The position numbers and the translations under genes are program-made. Below, piece after piece: positions 38,827 to 50,862 of a stretch of 64,000 nt of DNA (its first letter is position 1; each line of letters starts with the position of its first letter). The notes under the pieces were generated by a model. It made no database searches, was not told where the DNA came from, and saw nothing but the letters and a program-made list of their open reading frames with translations. Source of the stretch: Kushneria marisflavi (GTDB taxonomy: Bacteria > Pseudomonadota > Gammaproteobacteria > Pseudomonadales > Halomonadaceae); assembly GCF_002157205.1 (NCBI RefSeq), contig NZ_CP021358.1, positions 1,116,001-1,180,000 on the forward strand, written 5' to 3'.

Positions 38827-40239
38827 TCAAAAGGTGTAGGTGGCAAACAGCTCCAGCAGCTGGGAGGTATGGTCATTGCCGCCAAACCGCGCACGGGCGC
38901 CCTCGTCCGGGAAGGAGACGGCATAAACGCCGGACAGGGTGACCTGCTCACTGATGTTCCAGTCAGCGTAGAGATTGATCTCTTTTGCAAAGTCGGCGTC
39001 GCTGGCACCAACGGACTGCGGGTCATCAAGGCGGAATCGATAGCCGATGATGCCGGTTTCCAGATCATCACGCGGGGAAACCGAAGCGCGCAGCATGTCG
39101 ATTTTCATGTTGGTATTGAACAGCATGTATTCGCCGGTGATCTCCCCCATGAACCAGTTGCCCCATCCGCCGGCAAACTCATAAAACAACGTATCGTAGT
39201 TTTCACTGAACCGAGCATGGCGATAGGCGATTTCAGGCGACCAGGGCGCGTTCTGAAACGTATAGGTGGCCTGGACATACCAGCCATCGTCATCAATGTC
39301 GGCATCGCGATTTTTCTGGCTGACGTACTGCCCGCCCAGCGCAAGACCCGGCACATCCGCCAGCGGTCGCCCCTTGAGACGCACGTTCCAGACCTCCATG
39401 CCATCACGCCCGGCAATGTCGCTGTCGTAGGTGCGAAGCCAGGCACCGCCGATTTTGGCGCGATCGGTGAAAGTATATTCAGCGTTGATACCGTTGGCCG
39501 AGGTCTCCTCATCGGGTCCGCCCTGCACGTACTGATCCTGTTCCAGGTGGAACAGATCTCCATGCCAGCCATGGCTGTCGATCGAGGCAATGGCCGCATT
39601 CTTGAAGCCCTGACTCGGGCCGTTCCAGTAGCCGCCATACTTGCCGGTATCGGTATAACCGTCACCGACCAGAAACCCCTCACCAAACATGAACTGCTGT
39701 CGCCCGAAGGAGAACGTCAGGGCATCCTTCCCCAGTGAATCGGACAGCAGCGAGCCACTGCGCCAGCCGATATAGGCCTGATCGAGGCGTGTGTGTTCAG
39801 GGTGATCGGGTGTGGCACCCGAGGCATCACCGTAGGCACTGCCACGGGTCATGCTGCCTACGCCCACGACGCCGGCAAAGACTACGCTTTGACCGGTATC
39901 GATCTCGCCTCGCAAAGTCGGCGTGGCCGACAGCTCCCACCAGCTCGGATGCCTGCCGGTAGGGGTGGCGCCGTCGATGCCGCTGGACGAGCCGAAATTG
40001 ACATTACGGGTTGCCGCACTATAACCGTAAAAACTCAGCCCACCGCTGAGTCGAATGCCGTTTTCACGGTCATTGAACAGCTCGTGACTGGCCGTGGGCT
40101 GTTGGATACCGGGATCGATATAATCCAGATCGGTGACCGCCTCACCAAAGGCGGTGGTGGTCCCCATGACCGTACCCGCCAGTACCATGGCAAGCCTTGA
40201 TGCGCCCCGACAGGGCACTGCGTTGCGTCGAAACTCCAT
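38827..40239 (-). CDS. Outer-membrane beta-barrel protein (porin/alginate-export-like)
   Basis: The product (470 aa) has a signal peptide (residues 1-33, ending TTAFGEA) and many alternating aromatic strands. The last residues, LELFATYTF, end in Phe, the usual BAM-recognition signal. Repeated short strands such as INLYADWNISEQVTLSGVYA fit a barrel of 16-18 strands. It resembles the alginate-export or DUF1302-like porins; substrate unknown. The ATG at 40239 is chosen because earlier in-frame starts would place the signal peptide internally. Confidence 0.8.
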   Translation of the reverse strand: MEFRRNAVPCRGASRLAMVLAGTVMGTTTAFGEAVTDLDYIDPGIQQPTASHELFNDRENGIRLSGGLSFYGYSAATRNVNFGSSSGIDGATPTGRHPSWWELSATPTLRGEIDTGQSVVFAGVVGVGSMTRGSAYGDASGATPDHPEHTRLDQAYIGWRSGSLLSDSLGKDALTFSFGRQQFMFGEGFLVGDGYTDTGKYGGYWNGPSQGFKNAAIASIDSHGWHGDLFHLEQDQYVQGGPDEETSANGINAEYTFTDRAKIGGAWLRTYDSDIAGRDGMEVWNVRLKGRPLADVPGLALGGQYVSQKNRDADIDDDGWYVQATYTFQNAPWSPEIAYRHARFSENYDTLFYEFAGGWGNWFMGEITGEYMLFNTNMKIDMLRASVSPRDDLETGIIGYRFRLDDPQSVGASDADFAKEINLYADWNISEQVTLSGVYAVSFPDEGARARFGGNDHTSQLLELFATYTF

Positions 40240-40540
40240 GACTTTTCCCGAATATCGATCCCTGACTGGCCTGGCCTTTGCTGCGCCGTTCTGCCGGGTC
40301 GAGTTTATTATGATGAAAGGTCCGCATACGGCTGCCCAAAGGAAATCCATGACCTCAAGCGTCCCTGACAACCGTGCGATGAGCGCAGGATCTTAAAACC
40401 CCGTTCTAAAACAGGGGTTACCTTAGGCAAGCATTCCGATACTTTAAAGGTTCAATGACATTTTCCCCGATGCCGGCGACGTACTGACGTCGCCGATGGC
40501 ATGTGGCAAGCTCCACAAGCACCAATCAGCCGGTACCCTT

Positions 40541-41902
40541 ATGTCCCTTTCGCGCTCTCCTGATTTTGCGCAGCGTCTGCATGACGTCTGGCGTCTTTCA
40601 TGGCCCATCATCATCTCCAATGCCAGCGTACCGCTGCTGGGACTGGTCGATACCGCCGTCATCGGACATCTCCCCCACGCGCGTTATCTGGCGGCAGTGA
40701 CCCTTGGCAGCACGCTGTTCAGTTTCCTGTTCTGGGGATTTGGTTTTCTGCGCATGGGCACCACCGGGCTGACCTCTCAGGCCGTCGGACGCGGCGAGGA
40801 CCAGGCCGTTCGCAATCTGCTTGGCCAGTCCCTTTTGATTGCCGTGGTCATCGGTCTGGCATTGATTGCCCTGTCGGCACCGCTGATCCATCTGGGGCTC
40901 TGGCTGCTACAGCCCGACAGCGAGGCCACGGCGCAGCTGTCTGCCGACTACGCTCATGTTCGCATCCTCTCAGCGCCGGCAGTACTGATGAATTACGCCA
41001 TCATCGGCTGGTTTCTGGGACGCCAGAATGCTCGTGTCACTCTGCTTTTGATGCTGATCGCCAACGGCGTCAACATCGTGCTGGATATCGTACTGGTGGT
41101 CGGTCTCGACATGAACGTCAAGGGCGTGGCCACGGCCACACTGGTCGGAGACTATACGGCCCTGGCCTTCGGCCTCTGGATGGTGCGCCGAGCGCTGAAA
41201 ACGCTGGGAGGACGGTTCGATACCACCCCGCTCAAGCGCCTGACTGCCTATGGCGAACTCTTCCGCGTCAATCGACATCTCTTCGTGCGTACCCTATGCC
41301 TGCTTTTTGCCATGGCCTTTTTCACCTCTCAGGGCGCGCAGATGGGGGATCAGACACTGGCCGCCAATGCCATTCTGATGCAGCTGGTCATGATGATCTC
41401 CTATGGACTGGACGGGTTTGCCAACGCCGCCGAGGCCCTGACCGGCAAGGCGGCCGGCCGAGCCGACTGGCACGAGTTTGGGCGCTCGGTGCATGCCTGT
41501 GCGGTGTTTTCGCTTTTAACGGCAGTACTGGCTGCGCTGGCCTTTGCACTGGTCGGCCCATGGCTGATCGCACGCCTGACCGATATCGAGGCCATTCGAC
41601 AGCTCACCGGTGACTATTTGCCATGGCTGGTCATCATGCCGCTGGTAGCGGTCTGGAGCTATCTGCTCGATGGGGTATTCATTGGGACAACGGATACGCG
41701 CGCCATGCGTGACACGATCCTTCTGGCGCTGGCGGTCTATCTACCGGTGTGGTGGCTGACCCAGCCACTGGGCAATCACGGGCTCTGGCTGGCCTTTACA
41801 ATCTTTACGCTGGTGCGCTCGCTGGGACTCGGCATGATCTACCTTTCACGTCGCAAAAACCGATGGGCGGATCAGGCGCCGGCGGTTCGTTTCGATGAAT
41901 AA
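40541..41902 (+). CDS. MATE-family efflux transporter (DinF type)
   Basis: The product (453 aa) has 12 predicted helices and the family opening WRLSWPIIISNASVPLLGLVD, followed by GFGFLRMGTTGLTSQAVGRG. This N-terminal pattern fits the DinF subgroup, which exports cationic drugs or oxidised compounds using Na+ or H+. The ATG at 40541 is preferred to the upstream in-frame ATG at 40496. The 301-base gap before it (40240-40540) contains a small hairpin AACCCC...GGGGTT (40395-40420) and the divergent porin start region. Confidence 0.9.
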   Translation: MSLSRSPDFAQRLHDVWRLSWPIIISNASVPLLGLVDTAVIGHLPHARYLAAVTLGSTLFSFLFWGFGFLRMGTTGLTSQAVGRGEDQAVRNLLGQSLLIAVVIGLALIALSAPLIHLGLWLLQPDSEATAQLSADYAHVRILSAPAVLMNYAIIGWFLGRQNARVTLLLMLIANGVNIVLDIVLVVGLDMNVKGVATATLVGDYTALAFGLWMVRRALKTLGGRFDTTPLKRLTAYGELFRVNRHLFVRTLCLLFAMAFFTSQGAQMGDQTLAANAILMQLVMMISYGLDGFANAAEALTGKAAGRADWHEFGRSVHACAVFSLLTAVLAALAFALVGPWLIARLTDIEAIRQLTGDYLPWLVIMPLVAVWSYLLDGVFIGTTDTRAMRDTILLALAVYLPVWWLTQPLGNHGLWLAFTIFTLVRSLGLGMIYLSRRKNRWADQAPAVRFDE

Positions 41903-41991
41903 CCCCTGGTAAAGCACGATTTTCAATCGTTAACGTCCTGTACCCTCTGGCTTAATATGCTGATCTGCGCTTCTTAACGCCGGAAGATGGA

Positions 41992-44901
41992 ATGGCAACG
42001 CTCAAGACAGCTCTCAAGCACCTTCTGACCGGCCCGATGGGCAGCCTTTTCGGGCTGCTGCTGATACTCATGATCGTCATGAGGCTGATGCCTGGCCAGC
42101 AGGTTTTCGGCCTGATGCACAACTATCTAGGGTTTCACTCCCTGATTGAGTTGACCTGCGTGGTCGTGGCTGTCCTGTCTGCGCTGGCCATCTTCAACAG
42201 CTATCGAACGCTTTCCTACCAGTATCTGTGCGTGGGCAGCCTGATGGCACTGTCAGCCGTCATGGATACCCTGCACCTGCTCTCCATGCCGGGCATGACC
42301 GATTTTTTCTCGCCCAACACGCTGGACAAGGCGATCTACTTCTGGCTACTGGCCCGCCTGTGTGCGATCAGCGCCCTGCTGTTGCTGTCACTTTCTCATT
42401 TTTCTGACCAGCCAGCCCGATTCCCGCGCCTGACGTTAATGCTGTTTCTTGCTGCGGGCGTCCTGTTCCCCATCTTCGTCTTTGGCTATCCGCAGGATAT
42501 CCCGGCGATGTATATCCCGGGCCATGGACTGACACCGCTCAAGATCATGCTGGAGTGGGGACTGGCCGGCATGGCCGTACTCGCCGGTATCATTTTGCTG
42601 CGCTCTACCCGTCTGCGTCAGCGGCGTGACCGAGAAATGCTCACACTGGCGGCCTGGGTCACGGCGCTGGCCGAAATCTGCTTCACGCTCTACGGCTCGG
42701 CCAACGACGAATTCAACATCCTCGGACATATTTACAAGGCCATTTCCTACATCCTGATCTTTCGGGCCCTTTTTTTGAGCCACCTGCGTTATCCATGGAA
42801 GGCCCTGAACGAGACCCAGACCCGCCTGGCCGAGCAGGAGCAGCGCTGGAATCTTGCCCTGAAGGGCTCCGCCACAGGCGTGTGGGACATGAACCTGGTC
42901 ACCGACAGATTGTTTGCTTCAGCCCAGTTTCATCAGATGCTGGGCTATCGCAACGGCGCATTGCCGCGGGAGGCCCAGGCCTGGCGCGAACGCCTGTTTC
43001 ATCCCGACGATCTGGGTCATGTGATGGCAAGTTTTGACGAACACGTGGCTGGCCTCAGTGAGCACTGGCGCTGCGAATATCGTTTCCTTGATGCGCAGAA
43101 TCAGTGGCGCTGGCTGCAGGCCAATGGCCAGATCATGGATTTTGATGAAGAACAGCGCCCTACCCGAATCGTGGGTACGGTCATTGATATTCAGACGCGC
43201 CGTGAACAGGAACAGCGTCTATCGGAAGCGCGTCAGCGCCTGCAGACGCTGTTTGATACAACGCCTCTCAGCATGCTGGTCATCGACCGCAAGGGCGTCA
43301 TACAACAGCACAATCCCATGCTGGAGCAGCTTCTGACGCCGCACGAGATTGCCATCGGCCAGGACAGCATCTGGCAGTGGGTCAGTACCGAGGAGGAATC
43401 ACACCCGCTTCAAAGCTGGCAGGAATGGCAGCAGCAGGTGGATATGTCGGATCACGAATCCACCTGGCACTGCGAACTGACCATGATCTTTTATGACCAT
43501 GGTCGCTCCGAACAGCCGCTATGGACCGAATGGGTCATCTCGGCACTGCCGGAAGAGGACCTTTACCTCCTGTTGATCGAGGACATCAGTGCCCGCAGGC
43601 AGGCCACCGAGCTGTTGATTGAAAACGCCGGGCTCTATCGCAGCACCTTTGAAAGCGGTAATGCCATCAAGTTGCTCATTGACCCTGACAGTGGTGCCAT
43701 CATTGATGCCAACACGGCCGCCAGCGACTACTACGGTTACTCGCCGGCAATGCTCAGGACGATGACCATGGCCAGCATCTCATTGACGCCGCAGGCAACT
43801 CGTCAACAGCGTGCCCGCAAGACCCTGTTGGAACAGGAAGCACATTTCGAGACCCGTCATCGCCTGGCCGATGGTGCCGTACGCGATGTGGAAGTGTTCG
43901 TGGCGGCCGTCGTGATCGGGGGCAGAACGCTGATCTATGAAATGGTGCATGACATCACGGCACGCAAGGAGGCTGAACAGGATCTGGTGCTGCTCAATCA
44001 GCGCCTGTCCCAGGATGGACTGTACCGACAGCACCTTAACGAGCTGAGCACGCGACTGTTCGAGCTCAATGACATTGCCGGTGTCATTCCGCTGCTGGAA
44101 GAATATTTGCCCCGGTGTTTCACCGATACCTGCGGCGAACTGGCCCTGCGCATCGAAGAGCTGGAGCAGGCGCACTGTATCACCTGGGGGGGTGCACTAA
44201 TCGAGCAGCCCTCATTTGAATATCGCCAGCGCCTGAGCACATCAACCGGCGCCATGGGACGCATGACACTCCAGGCGAATCCGCGCGATGACGAGGATCG
44301 TCATCGCCTTGAGCGCATGACCGATGAAACCGCACGCATTCTGACGCTGACCCTGATCAATCTGCGTCTGCGCAATCAGCTGACCGATCACGCCTATCGT
44401 GACGCCCTGACCGGACTCTATAACCGGCGCTATCTCAACGAGACCCTGCCCGACCTGCTCGAAAACGCCAGTGCCGAGTCACCGGTCTCGCTGGCACTGC
44501 TGGATCTGGACCATTTCAAGCGACTCAACGATACCTGGGGCCATGATGCCGGTGATCAGGTACTGGTCGCACTGGGCGAGATTCTGACCCAGCGGCTACG
44601 CGCCACGGACCTTTCGTGCCGCTATGGCGGTGAGGAATTCATTGTGGTGCTGCCCGGAGCCTCTGCCAGCATTGCGATGATGCGTCTCAACGAAGTGCTC
44701 GAGCAGTTCGGCCTGTGGTCCATGGAGGCAGGAGATGATCGAATCAGTCATCTTACCTTTTCAGCCGGGCTGATCGAGGCTCCCAGACAGGGCCACGACA
44801 TGAACACGCTGATTGAACTGGCCGACCAGGCACTGTATGGCGCCAAGCATGCCGGGCGTGGGCGGGTACACTCATTCGATGCTGCCCTTCTGGCCAACTG
44901 A
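41992..44901 (+). CDS. MASE3-PAS-GGDEF diguanylate cyclase
   Basis: The product (969 aa) is a membrane-bound c-di-GMP synthase. Residues 1-265 form a MASE3 membrane sensor of seven helices. PAS domains follow at about 280-400, 410-520 and 540-660. The GGDEF domain at about 800-965 has the active GGEEF motif near residue 880, and the product-inhibition I-site RATD lies five residues before it, so it should be active and feedback controlled. No EAL domain is present. It follows the MATE gene by 89 bases, on the same strand. Confidence 0.9.
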   Translation: MATLKTALKHLLTGPMGSLFGLLLILMIVMRLMPGQQVFGLMHNYLGFHSLIELTCVVVAVLSALAIFNSYRTLSYQYLCVGSLMALSAVMDTLHLLSMPGMTDFFSPNTLDKAIYFWLLARLCAISALLLLSLSHFSDQPARFPRLTLMLFLAAGVLFPIFVFGYPQDIPAMYIPGHGLTPLKIMLEWGLAGMAVLAGIILLRSTRLRQRRDREMLTLAAWVTALAEICFTLYGSANDEFNILGHIYKAISYILIFRALFLSHLRYPWKALNETQTRLAEQEQRWNLALKGSATGVWDMNLVTDRLFASAQFHQMLGYRNGALPREAQAWRERLFHPDDLGHVMASFDEHVAGLSEHWRCEYRFLDAQNQWRWLQANGQIMDFDEEQRPTRIVGTVIDIQTRREQEQRLSEARQRLQTLFDTTPLSMLVIDRKGVIQQHNPMLEQLLTPHEIAIGQDSIWQWVSTEEESHPLQSWQEWQQQVDMSDHESTWHCELTMIFYDHGRSEQPLWTEWVISALPEEDLYLLLIEDISARRQATELLIENAGLYRSTFESGNAIKLLIDPDSGAIIDANTAASDYYGYSPAMLRTMTMASISLTPQATRQQRARKTLLEQEAHFETRHRLADGAVRDVEVFVAAVVIGGRTLIYEMVHDITARKEAEQDLVLLNQRLSQDGLYRQHLNELSTRLFELNDIAGVIPLLEEYLPRCFTDTCGELALRIEELEQAHCITWGGALIEQPSFEYRQRLSTSTGAMGRMTLQANPRDDEDRHRLERMTDETARILTLTLINLRLRNQLTDHAYRDALTGLYNRRYLNETLPDLLENASAESPVSLALLDLDHFKRLNDTWGHDAGDQVLVALGEILTQRLRATDLSCRYGGEEFIVVLPGASASIAMMRLNEVLEQFGLWSMEAGDDRISHLTFSAGLIEAPRQGHDMNTLIELADQALYGAKHAGRGRVHSFDAALLAN

Positions 44902-45046
44902 CCTGTCAGAAATTTCCTGCCTGGCCGGCATGACCTGCCTCTCTTTGGTCGTAGGCATCCGCCAATGACGGCCTCGTAAATCACCGTTTTATCGGCGGGG
45001 TCAAGGCACAGTCATGGAACATACCACGTTGGTCGCATTGCTCATT

Positions 45047-45063
45047 GTGATCGTTTCGATCAC
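45047..45063 (+). promoter_or_regulatory. Perfect palindrome upstream of kdgT, possible DeoR operator
   Basis: The sequence GTGATCGTTTCGATCAC has 7-bp arms with a 3-base centre, about 70 bases before the kdgT start. A DeoR-family gene lies at the far end of the same cluster, and DeoR proteins often bind AT/TCG-rich repeats near their targets. The role is inferred from position and symmetry. No second copy was found in front of the regulator gene. Confidence 0.4.
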
Positions 45064-45132
45064 TTTTTCTCTCGTTCCAATCAACGCATCTGCGTTCTGC
45101 AGGTGCCGGTCACGATCAGCGGGAGAAGGCTC

Positions 45133-46260
45133 ATGCGTTTACTTGCCACGGTACAGAAGGTTCCAGGGGGCCTGATGGTCGTGCCGCTGATTCTGGGTGC
45201 GACGCTTAACACCATCGATCAATTGCATCTGCCCTGGATCACCGCGGTCCTGCAGTGGCTGGGCGCCGGCCAGACCGACAGTGGCAACTACGAATTCCTG
45301 CGCATTGGCGGTTTTTCACAGGAGCTTTTCAAGGACGGCGCGCTGGTCCTGATCGCGCTGTTTTTGTTCTGCTCGGGGAGTCAGATGAATCTGCGCGTCG
45401 GCGGCAAGGCGCTTAAAAAGGGCGTGCTGCTGGTGAGCGCCAAATACCTGACCGGTCTTGCCGTTGGTCTGGCACTGGGCTTCATGTTCGATCCCATCAA
45501 CGGTCTTCTGGGGCTCTCGACCGTCGCCATCATCGCGGCGATGACCAACGGTAATGGCGGCATGTATGCCGCACTGACCAGCCAGTACGGCAATCGCTCC
45601 GATACGGGCGCCGTGGCGATCCTGTCACTCAACGATGGACCCTTTTTCACGCTCATGTCGCTGGGGCTGCTGGGCTCGCAGTTTCCCATGATCGCCTTCA
45701 TTGCCGTACTGCTGCCCATCGCACTGGGCATGCTGCTGGGTAACCTGGATGAAGACATTCGAACCTTTCTCAAGCCAGGTGAAATCCTGCCGGTGCCCTT
45801 TTTTGCTCTTGCCCTTGGCGCCAACATGAATCTGGCCGTGTTCTTCAATCCTCAGGTCGTGGGCGCCGGTCTGTTGCTGGGTGTGATGACCACGGTCCTC
45901 ACCGGTGCCGCCGGCATCCTGATCTTCAGGGTATTTCGTGAGCGCAGCGTCATCGCCCCTGTCTCGGAAGCGACCACTGCCGGCAATGCGGCGGGCACGC
46001 CTGCGGCCATCGCCGCCGCCGCTGCCGTGGCCGCCAGTTCCGGGATGATGAGTGCCGCCGAAGCGCAGAGCTATCAGGATCTGGTCAATATCGCGACGTC
46101 GCAGATCTCGATTGCCACCCTGACCACGGCGATTCTCGGACCGATCGCCGTCATCATCATTGACCGCTGGCAGCGCCGGCAGGGCATTGATGGCACGCTG
46201 GAAGATGAACCGGCGCGGGCTGCCCGCGAGGCAGATGCCTCTTCCGGCTCAGGCGCGTAA
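45133..46260 (+). CDS. kdgT: 2-keto-3-deoxygluconate permease (KdgT family)
   Basis: The product (375 aa) is a KdgT-type proton symporter with about 10 helices. It opens VQKVPGGLMVVPLILGATLN and contains the family blocks AAMTNGNGGMYAALTSQYG and FALALGANMN. The C-terminus is cytoplasmic and charged. KdgT imports 2-keto-3-deoxygluconate and related sugar acids. Here it precedes the nickel-racemase genes on the same strand, so the imported compound is probably the LarA substrate or a relative of it (inference). The ATG at 45133 is preferred to an upstream one at 45103. Confidence 0.9.
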   Translation: MRLLATVQKVPGGLMVVPLILGATLNTIDQLHLPWITAVLQWLGAGQTDSGNYEFLRIGGFSQELFKDGALVLIALFLFCSGSQMNLRVGGKALKKGVLLVSAKYLTGLAVGLALGFMFDPINGLLGLSTVAIIAAMTNGNGGMYAALTSQYGNRSDTGAVAILSLNDGPFFTLMSLGLLGSQFPMIAFIAVLLPIALGMLLGNLDEDIRTFLKPGEILPVPFFALALGANMNLAVFFNPQVVGAGLLLGVMTTVLTGAAGILIFRVFRERSVIAPVSEATTAGNAAGTPAAIAAAAAVAASSGMMSAAEAQSYQDLVNIATSQISIATLTTAILGPIAVIIIDRWQRRQGIDGTLEDEPARAAREADASSGSGA

Positions 46261-46297
46261 GCTACGCTGACAACCCTCACCACATCCGTGACAAACC

Positions 46298-46322
46298 GTG
46301 CCGGCACCACGTGTGCCGGCAC
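46298..46322 (+). other. Hairpin between kdgT and larA
   Basis: Two identical self-complementary decamers GTGCCGGCAC flank a 5-base centre CACGT. The structure can form a strong stem in the transcript and has no T-run. It lies in the 78-base gap just before the larA start, and could attenuate larA relative to kdgT, act in mRNA processing, or serve as a protein site. Confidence 0.5.
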
Positions 46323-46338
46323 TCTGCCGAGAGCGCCC

Positions 46339-47625
46339 ATGAAAACCTCATTATTGTATGGTAAAGGCGAGCTGGCACTCGACGTGCCTGATAACGCCTT
46401 TATCGTGACACCGCCGGAGCAGCCGGCCCTTGAGTCACCGCAGCAGGCCGTACGCGACGCCCTTGCAAACCCCATCGACACGCCGCCCCTGTCACGGATG
46501 GTCAAGGCCACGGACAGGGTCGCGATCGTGATCAGCGACATCACCCGCCCGACGCCCAATCACATTCTGGTGCCCCTTCTGATCGAGGCACTCGAGCATG
46601 TGCCTCACGAGCAGTTTGTCATCATCAACGGCACCGGCACCCATCGCGATCAGACCGAGGCAGAACTGCGCACCATGCTGGGTGACTGGGTGGTGGACCA
46701 TATCGAGATCATCAACAACCACTGCGACAATTACGATGAGCTTGTGAATGTCGGTGATAACAGCTTCGGCTGTCCGTCATGGCTCAACAAGCGCTATGTC
46801 GAAGCCGATTTTCGTATTGTCACCGGCTTTATCGAACCGCATTTCTTTGCCGGCTTCTCCGGCGGCCCCAAGGGCATCATGCCCGGCATCGCAGGCCTTG
46901 AGACCATTCTAACCTTTCACAATGCCCGCATGATCGGCGACCCCCGCTCGACCTGGGGCAACATGGCAGACAACCCGCTGCAGGCCATGACGCGTGAAAT
47001 CAATGCGCTATGTCCGCCGCATTTCATGCTTAACGTGACGCTCAACCGTGACAAGGGCATCACGAAAGTCTTTGCCGGCGACATGACACAGGCGCACCGG
47101 CTGGGCTGTGAGCACGAGCTCAAGCACGCCATGGTGCAATGCGATGAGCGTTTTGATGTTGTCATTACGGGCAATTCCGGTTATCCGCTGGATCAAAACC
47201 TGTACCAGGCCGTCAAGGGAATGAGTGCAGCGCACAAGATCGTTCGGGAAGGAGGCACCATTCTCATGGCCGCCGAATGCTCGGATGGTCTGCCAGACCA
47301 CGGCCGCTTTGCCGAAATACTCGGTATGGCCGACTCTCCTCAAGCGCTGCTGGAGATGATCGAAAACCCGGAATTCAGCATGCTCGATCAATGGCAGGTA
47401 CAAAAGCAGGCGGTGATTCAGTGCTGGGCCGATGTCATGCTCTACTCCACTCTTGACGATGACCAGGCGCGACTGGCCATGATGACGCCGGTTCATGACA
47501 TCGAGGAGACCCTCAAGACCCTGAAGGAACGCTATGGTGATCACATGCGTGTGGCCGTCATGCCGTTGGGCCCCCTGACGGTCCCCTATGTGGATGACGC
47601 CGTCGCAGATGACAACAATGCCTGA
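46339..47625 (+). CDS. larA: LarA-family nickel-pincer-dependent racemase/epimerase
   Basis: LarA enzymes racemise 2-hydroxy acids by hydride transfer to the nickel-pincer nucleotide (NPN). The product (428 aa) retains the key residues with exactly the spacing of Lactobacillus plantarum LarA: His102, His168, Lys178 and His194 stand where His108, His174, Lys184 (tethers the cofactor) and His200 (Ni ligand) do. They lie in GTHRD, EPHFF, SGGPKG and TFHN. Substrate specificity differs across the superfamily (lactate, malate, gluconate and others). The upstream KdgT gene suggests a sugar-acid substrate. The ATG at 46339 is 16 bases after the hairpin. Confidence 0.92.
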   Translation: MKTSLLYGKGELALDVPDNAFIVTPPEQPALESPQQAVRDALANPIDTPPLSRMVKATDRVAIVISDITRPTPNHILVPLLIEALEHVPHEQFVIINGTGTHRDQTEAELRTMLGDWVVDHIEIINNHCDNYDELVNVGDNSFGCPSWLNKRYVEADFRIVTGFIEPHFFAGFSGGPKGIMPGIAGLETILTFHNARMIGDPRSTWGNMADNPLQAMTREINALCPPHFMLNVTLNRDKGITKVFAGDMTQAHRLGCEHELKHAMVQCDERFDVVITGNSGYPLDQNLYQAVKGMSAAHKIVREGGTILMAAECSDGLPDHGRFAEILGMADSPQALLEMIENPEFSMLDQWQVQKQAVIQCWADVMLYSTLDDDQARLAMMTPVHDIEETLKTLKERYGDHMRVAVMPLGPLTVPYVDDAVADDNNA

Positions 47626-47645
47626 ACGCACGTCAGGAGAGTGAC

Positions 47646-48554
47646 ATGAGCGATTCGCTGATTGCCCGCCAGGGGCCTGACATCGCATCAATTGGTCCGG
47701 AGCTTGAACATCATGTCAGTCACGGACAGGCTCTGGAGAGCAAGCTGGAGGCACTGCGCGACATATTGCGCGAGATGGGTGACGTGGTTGTGGCCTTCTC
47801 GGGCGGTGTGGACAGCACCTTTCTACTGGCCGTGGCGCTGGAAACCCTGGGCAGGGAGCGGGTGCTGGCGGTCACGGCCGACTCCGAATCCTACCCTTTC
47901 GAGGAACTTGATGCCGCGCGCTCACTGGCCGAACGGCTGGAGGCACCGCACCGGGTCATCGAAACTTCCGAGATTGCCATCCCCGGCTATGCCGATAACG
48001 ATGCCCAGCGCTGCTACTACTGCAAGACGGGGCTGTTTACCCATCTGGCGCCCATCATGGTCGAGGCAGGCTTTCACAATATCGTTTTCGGCCTGATTGC
48101 CGACGATGACGGTGAGCACCGCCCGGGCACCGTGGCGGCCCGTGAGTACAGCGTGCGCGGCCCCCTGCACGAAGCCGGTCTCTACAAGGCGGAGATTCGT
48201 GAACTCTCCCAGGCGATGGGACTGCCCAACTGGAACAAACCGTCGCTTGCCTGTCTCTCCTCACGCGTGGCCTATGGCGAGCGCATTACGCTTGAAAAAC
48301 TCGAGCGTATTGCCGAGGCCGAGCGCCGCATACGCCGGCTGGGCGTGACGCAGCTACGTGTGCGCCACCACGGCGAGCTGGCACGAATCGAAGTCACGCC
48401 AGAGGAGATGCCGCGCCTGCTTGAACACCATGATTGGCTGGTCGAGACGCTGACCGAACTGGGCTATGCCTGGGTAACGCTTGACCTGGCGGGCTACCGC
48501 AGCGGCAGCATGAACCGGCTACTGCGCAACGACAAGGAAATACCGCATGTCTGA
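47646..48554 (+). CDS. larE: LarE, sacrificial sulfur transferase for NPN synthesis
   Basis: LarE adenylates a carboxylate of the cofactor precursor and inserts sulfur, turning P2CMN into P2TMN. The product (302 aa) has the PP-loop SGGVDST (residues 52-58), a CYYCK motif (123-127) and ACLSSR with Cys203, the likely sacrificial cysteine by analogy with Cys176 of L. plantarum LarE. There are no further clustered cysteines of the [4Fe-4S] LarE type near Cys203. It follows larA by 20 bases with AGGAG upstream. Confidence 0.92.
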   Translation: MSDSLIARQGPDIASIGPELEHHVSHGQALESKLEALRDILREMGDVVVAFSGGVDSTFLLAVALETLGRERVLAVTADSESYPFEELDAARSLAERLEAPHRVIETSEIAIPGYADNDAQRCYYCKTGLFTHLAPIMVEAGFHNIVFGLIADDDGEHRPGTVAAREYSVRGPLHEAGLYKAEIRELSQAMGLPNWNKPSLACLSSRVAYGERITLEKLERIAEAERRIRRLGVTQLRVRHHGELARIEVTPEEMPRLLEHHDWLVETLTELGYAWVTLDLAGYRSGSMNRLLRNDKEIPHV

Positions 48555-49280
48555 ACGGCCCCCCGAGCCCATTTCCGATCTGGGGTTCGCCCGTGTCGAT
48601 CATGATCGCGAGGCCCGCAACGGCGTACCGGAAGTGGTCTTTGGTGAAGGCAAGCGTGCCGAGCAGATCAGCGCCATTGCCTCTCGACTGCTGGCACGTC
48701 ATCAGCGCGCACTGGTCACTCGTGTGGATGAAACGCAGGCCGAGACAGTGCTGCGGGACCACCCCGAAGGCCATTACGACCCCATCAGCCGACTGCTCTG
48801 GTGGGGGCAGGCGCCACAACAGCTCCCCGGCAGTGCCGCGGTTATCTGCGCCGGTACCTCCGACCTGCCGGTTGCGGAAGAAGCCGCGCAGACGCTTGAG
48901 TGGCTGGGCGTCCATGCCCCGCGGCTCAACGATGTGGGCGTGGCCGGTATCGATCGACTTCTCGCACACCGCGAGGCACTGACGCGGGCCGATGTTCTGA
49001 TCGTTGTGGCCGGTATGGAAGGCGCGCTGCCCAGCGTCGTGACCGGACTGGTCAACAGCCCCGTCATCGCAGTACCGACCTCGGTGGGCTATGGCGCCAG
49101 TCTTCAGGGTTTGACGGCGCTGCTGGGCATGCTGTCGGCGTGTGCCACCGGCATGAGCGTGGTCAATATCGACAACGGGTTTGGCGCCGCCTGGCAGGCG
49201 GCCGGCATTCTGCGTCTGGCCGCACGAGGTGTGCACGAGATGCCGCTCCACTTTAGCTCATCACGGGAATCATCAGGATC

Positions 49281-49284
<4 letters not shown>
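48547..49284 (+). CDS. larB: LarB, NaAD carboxylase/hydrolase for NPN synthesis
   Basis: LarB carboxylates nicotinic acid adenine dinucleotide (NaAD) and hydrolyses it to P2CMN, the first step of NPN synthesis. The product (245 aa) is AIR-carboxylase-like in its C-terminal half: [16 protein letters not shown], then [20 protein letters not shown]. It starts 8 bases inside the end of larE and its own end overlaps larC by 4 bases (49281-49284), so the genes are translationally coupled. Length is normal for the family. Confidence 0.93.
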
Positions 49285-50716
<1,432 letters not shown>

Positions 50717-50777
50717 GGCTTTAGCTGCCATATGACAGGCTTCTGACCGCGAGGGCTCGTTCCTCCCAGGGCGGCCT

Positions 50778-50822
50778 GCACGCCGACAGCATGCGATACT
50801 GTCGGCGTGCCTCCTTTTTTCT
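50778..50822 (+). terminator. Terminator of the kdgT-lar operon
   Basis: 12-bp arms GCACGCCGACAG (50778-50789) and CTGTCGGCGTGC (50799-50810) with a 9-base loop are followed by CTCC and a T-run. It lies 62 bases past larC and before the DeoR gene, which therefore probably has its own promoter. Confidence 0.9.
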
Positions 50823-50862
50823 CCAGGGATCATCATCCCCACGCTCACCACAAGAGGTAGAA

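Noticed and set aside
45014..45105. A short frame starting MEHTTLVALLIVIVSITF upstream of kdgT
   Set aside because: It looks like a signal peptide but has no ribosome site, runs on into kdgT in another frame and overlaps the palindrome; treated as chance.
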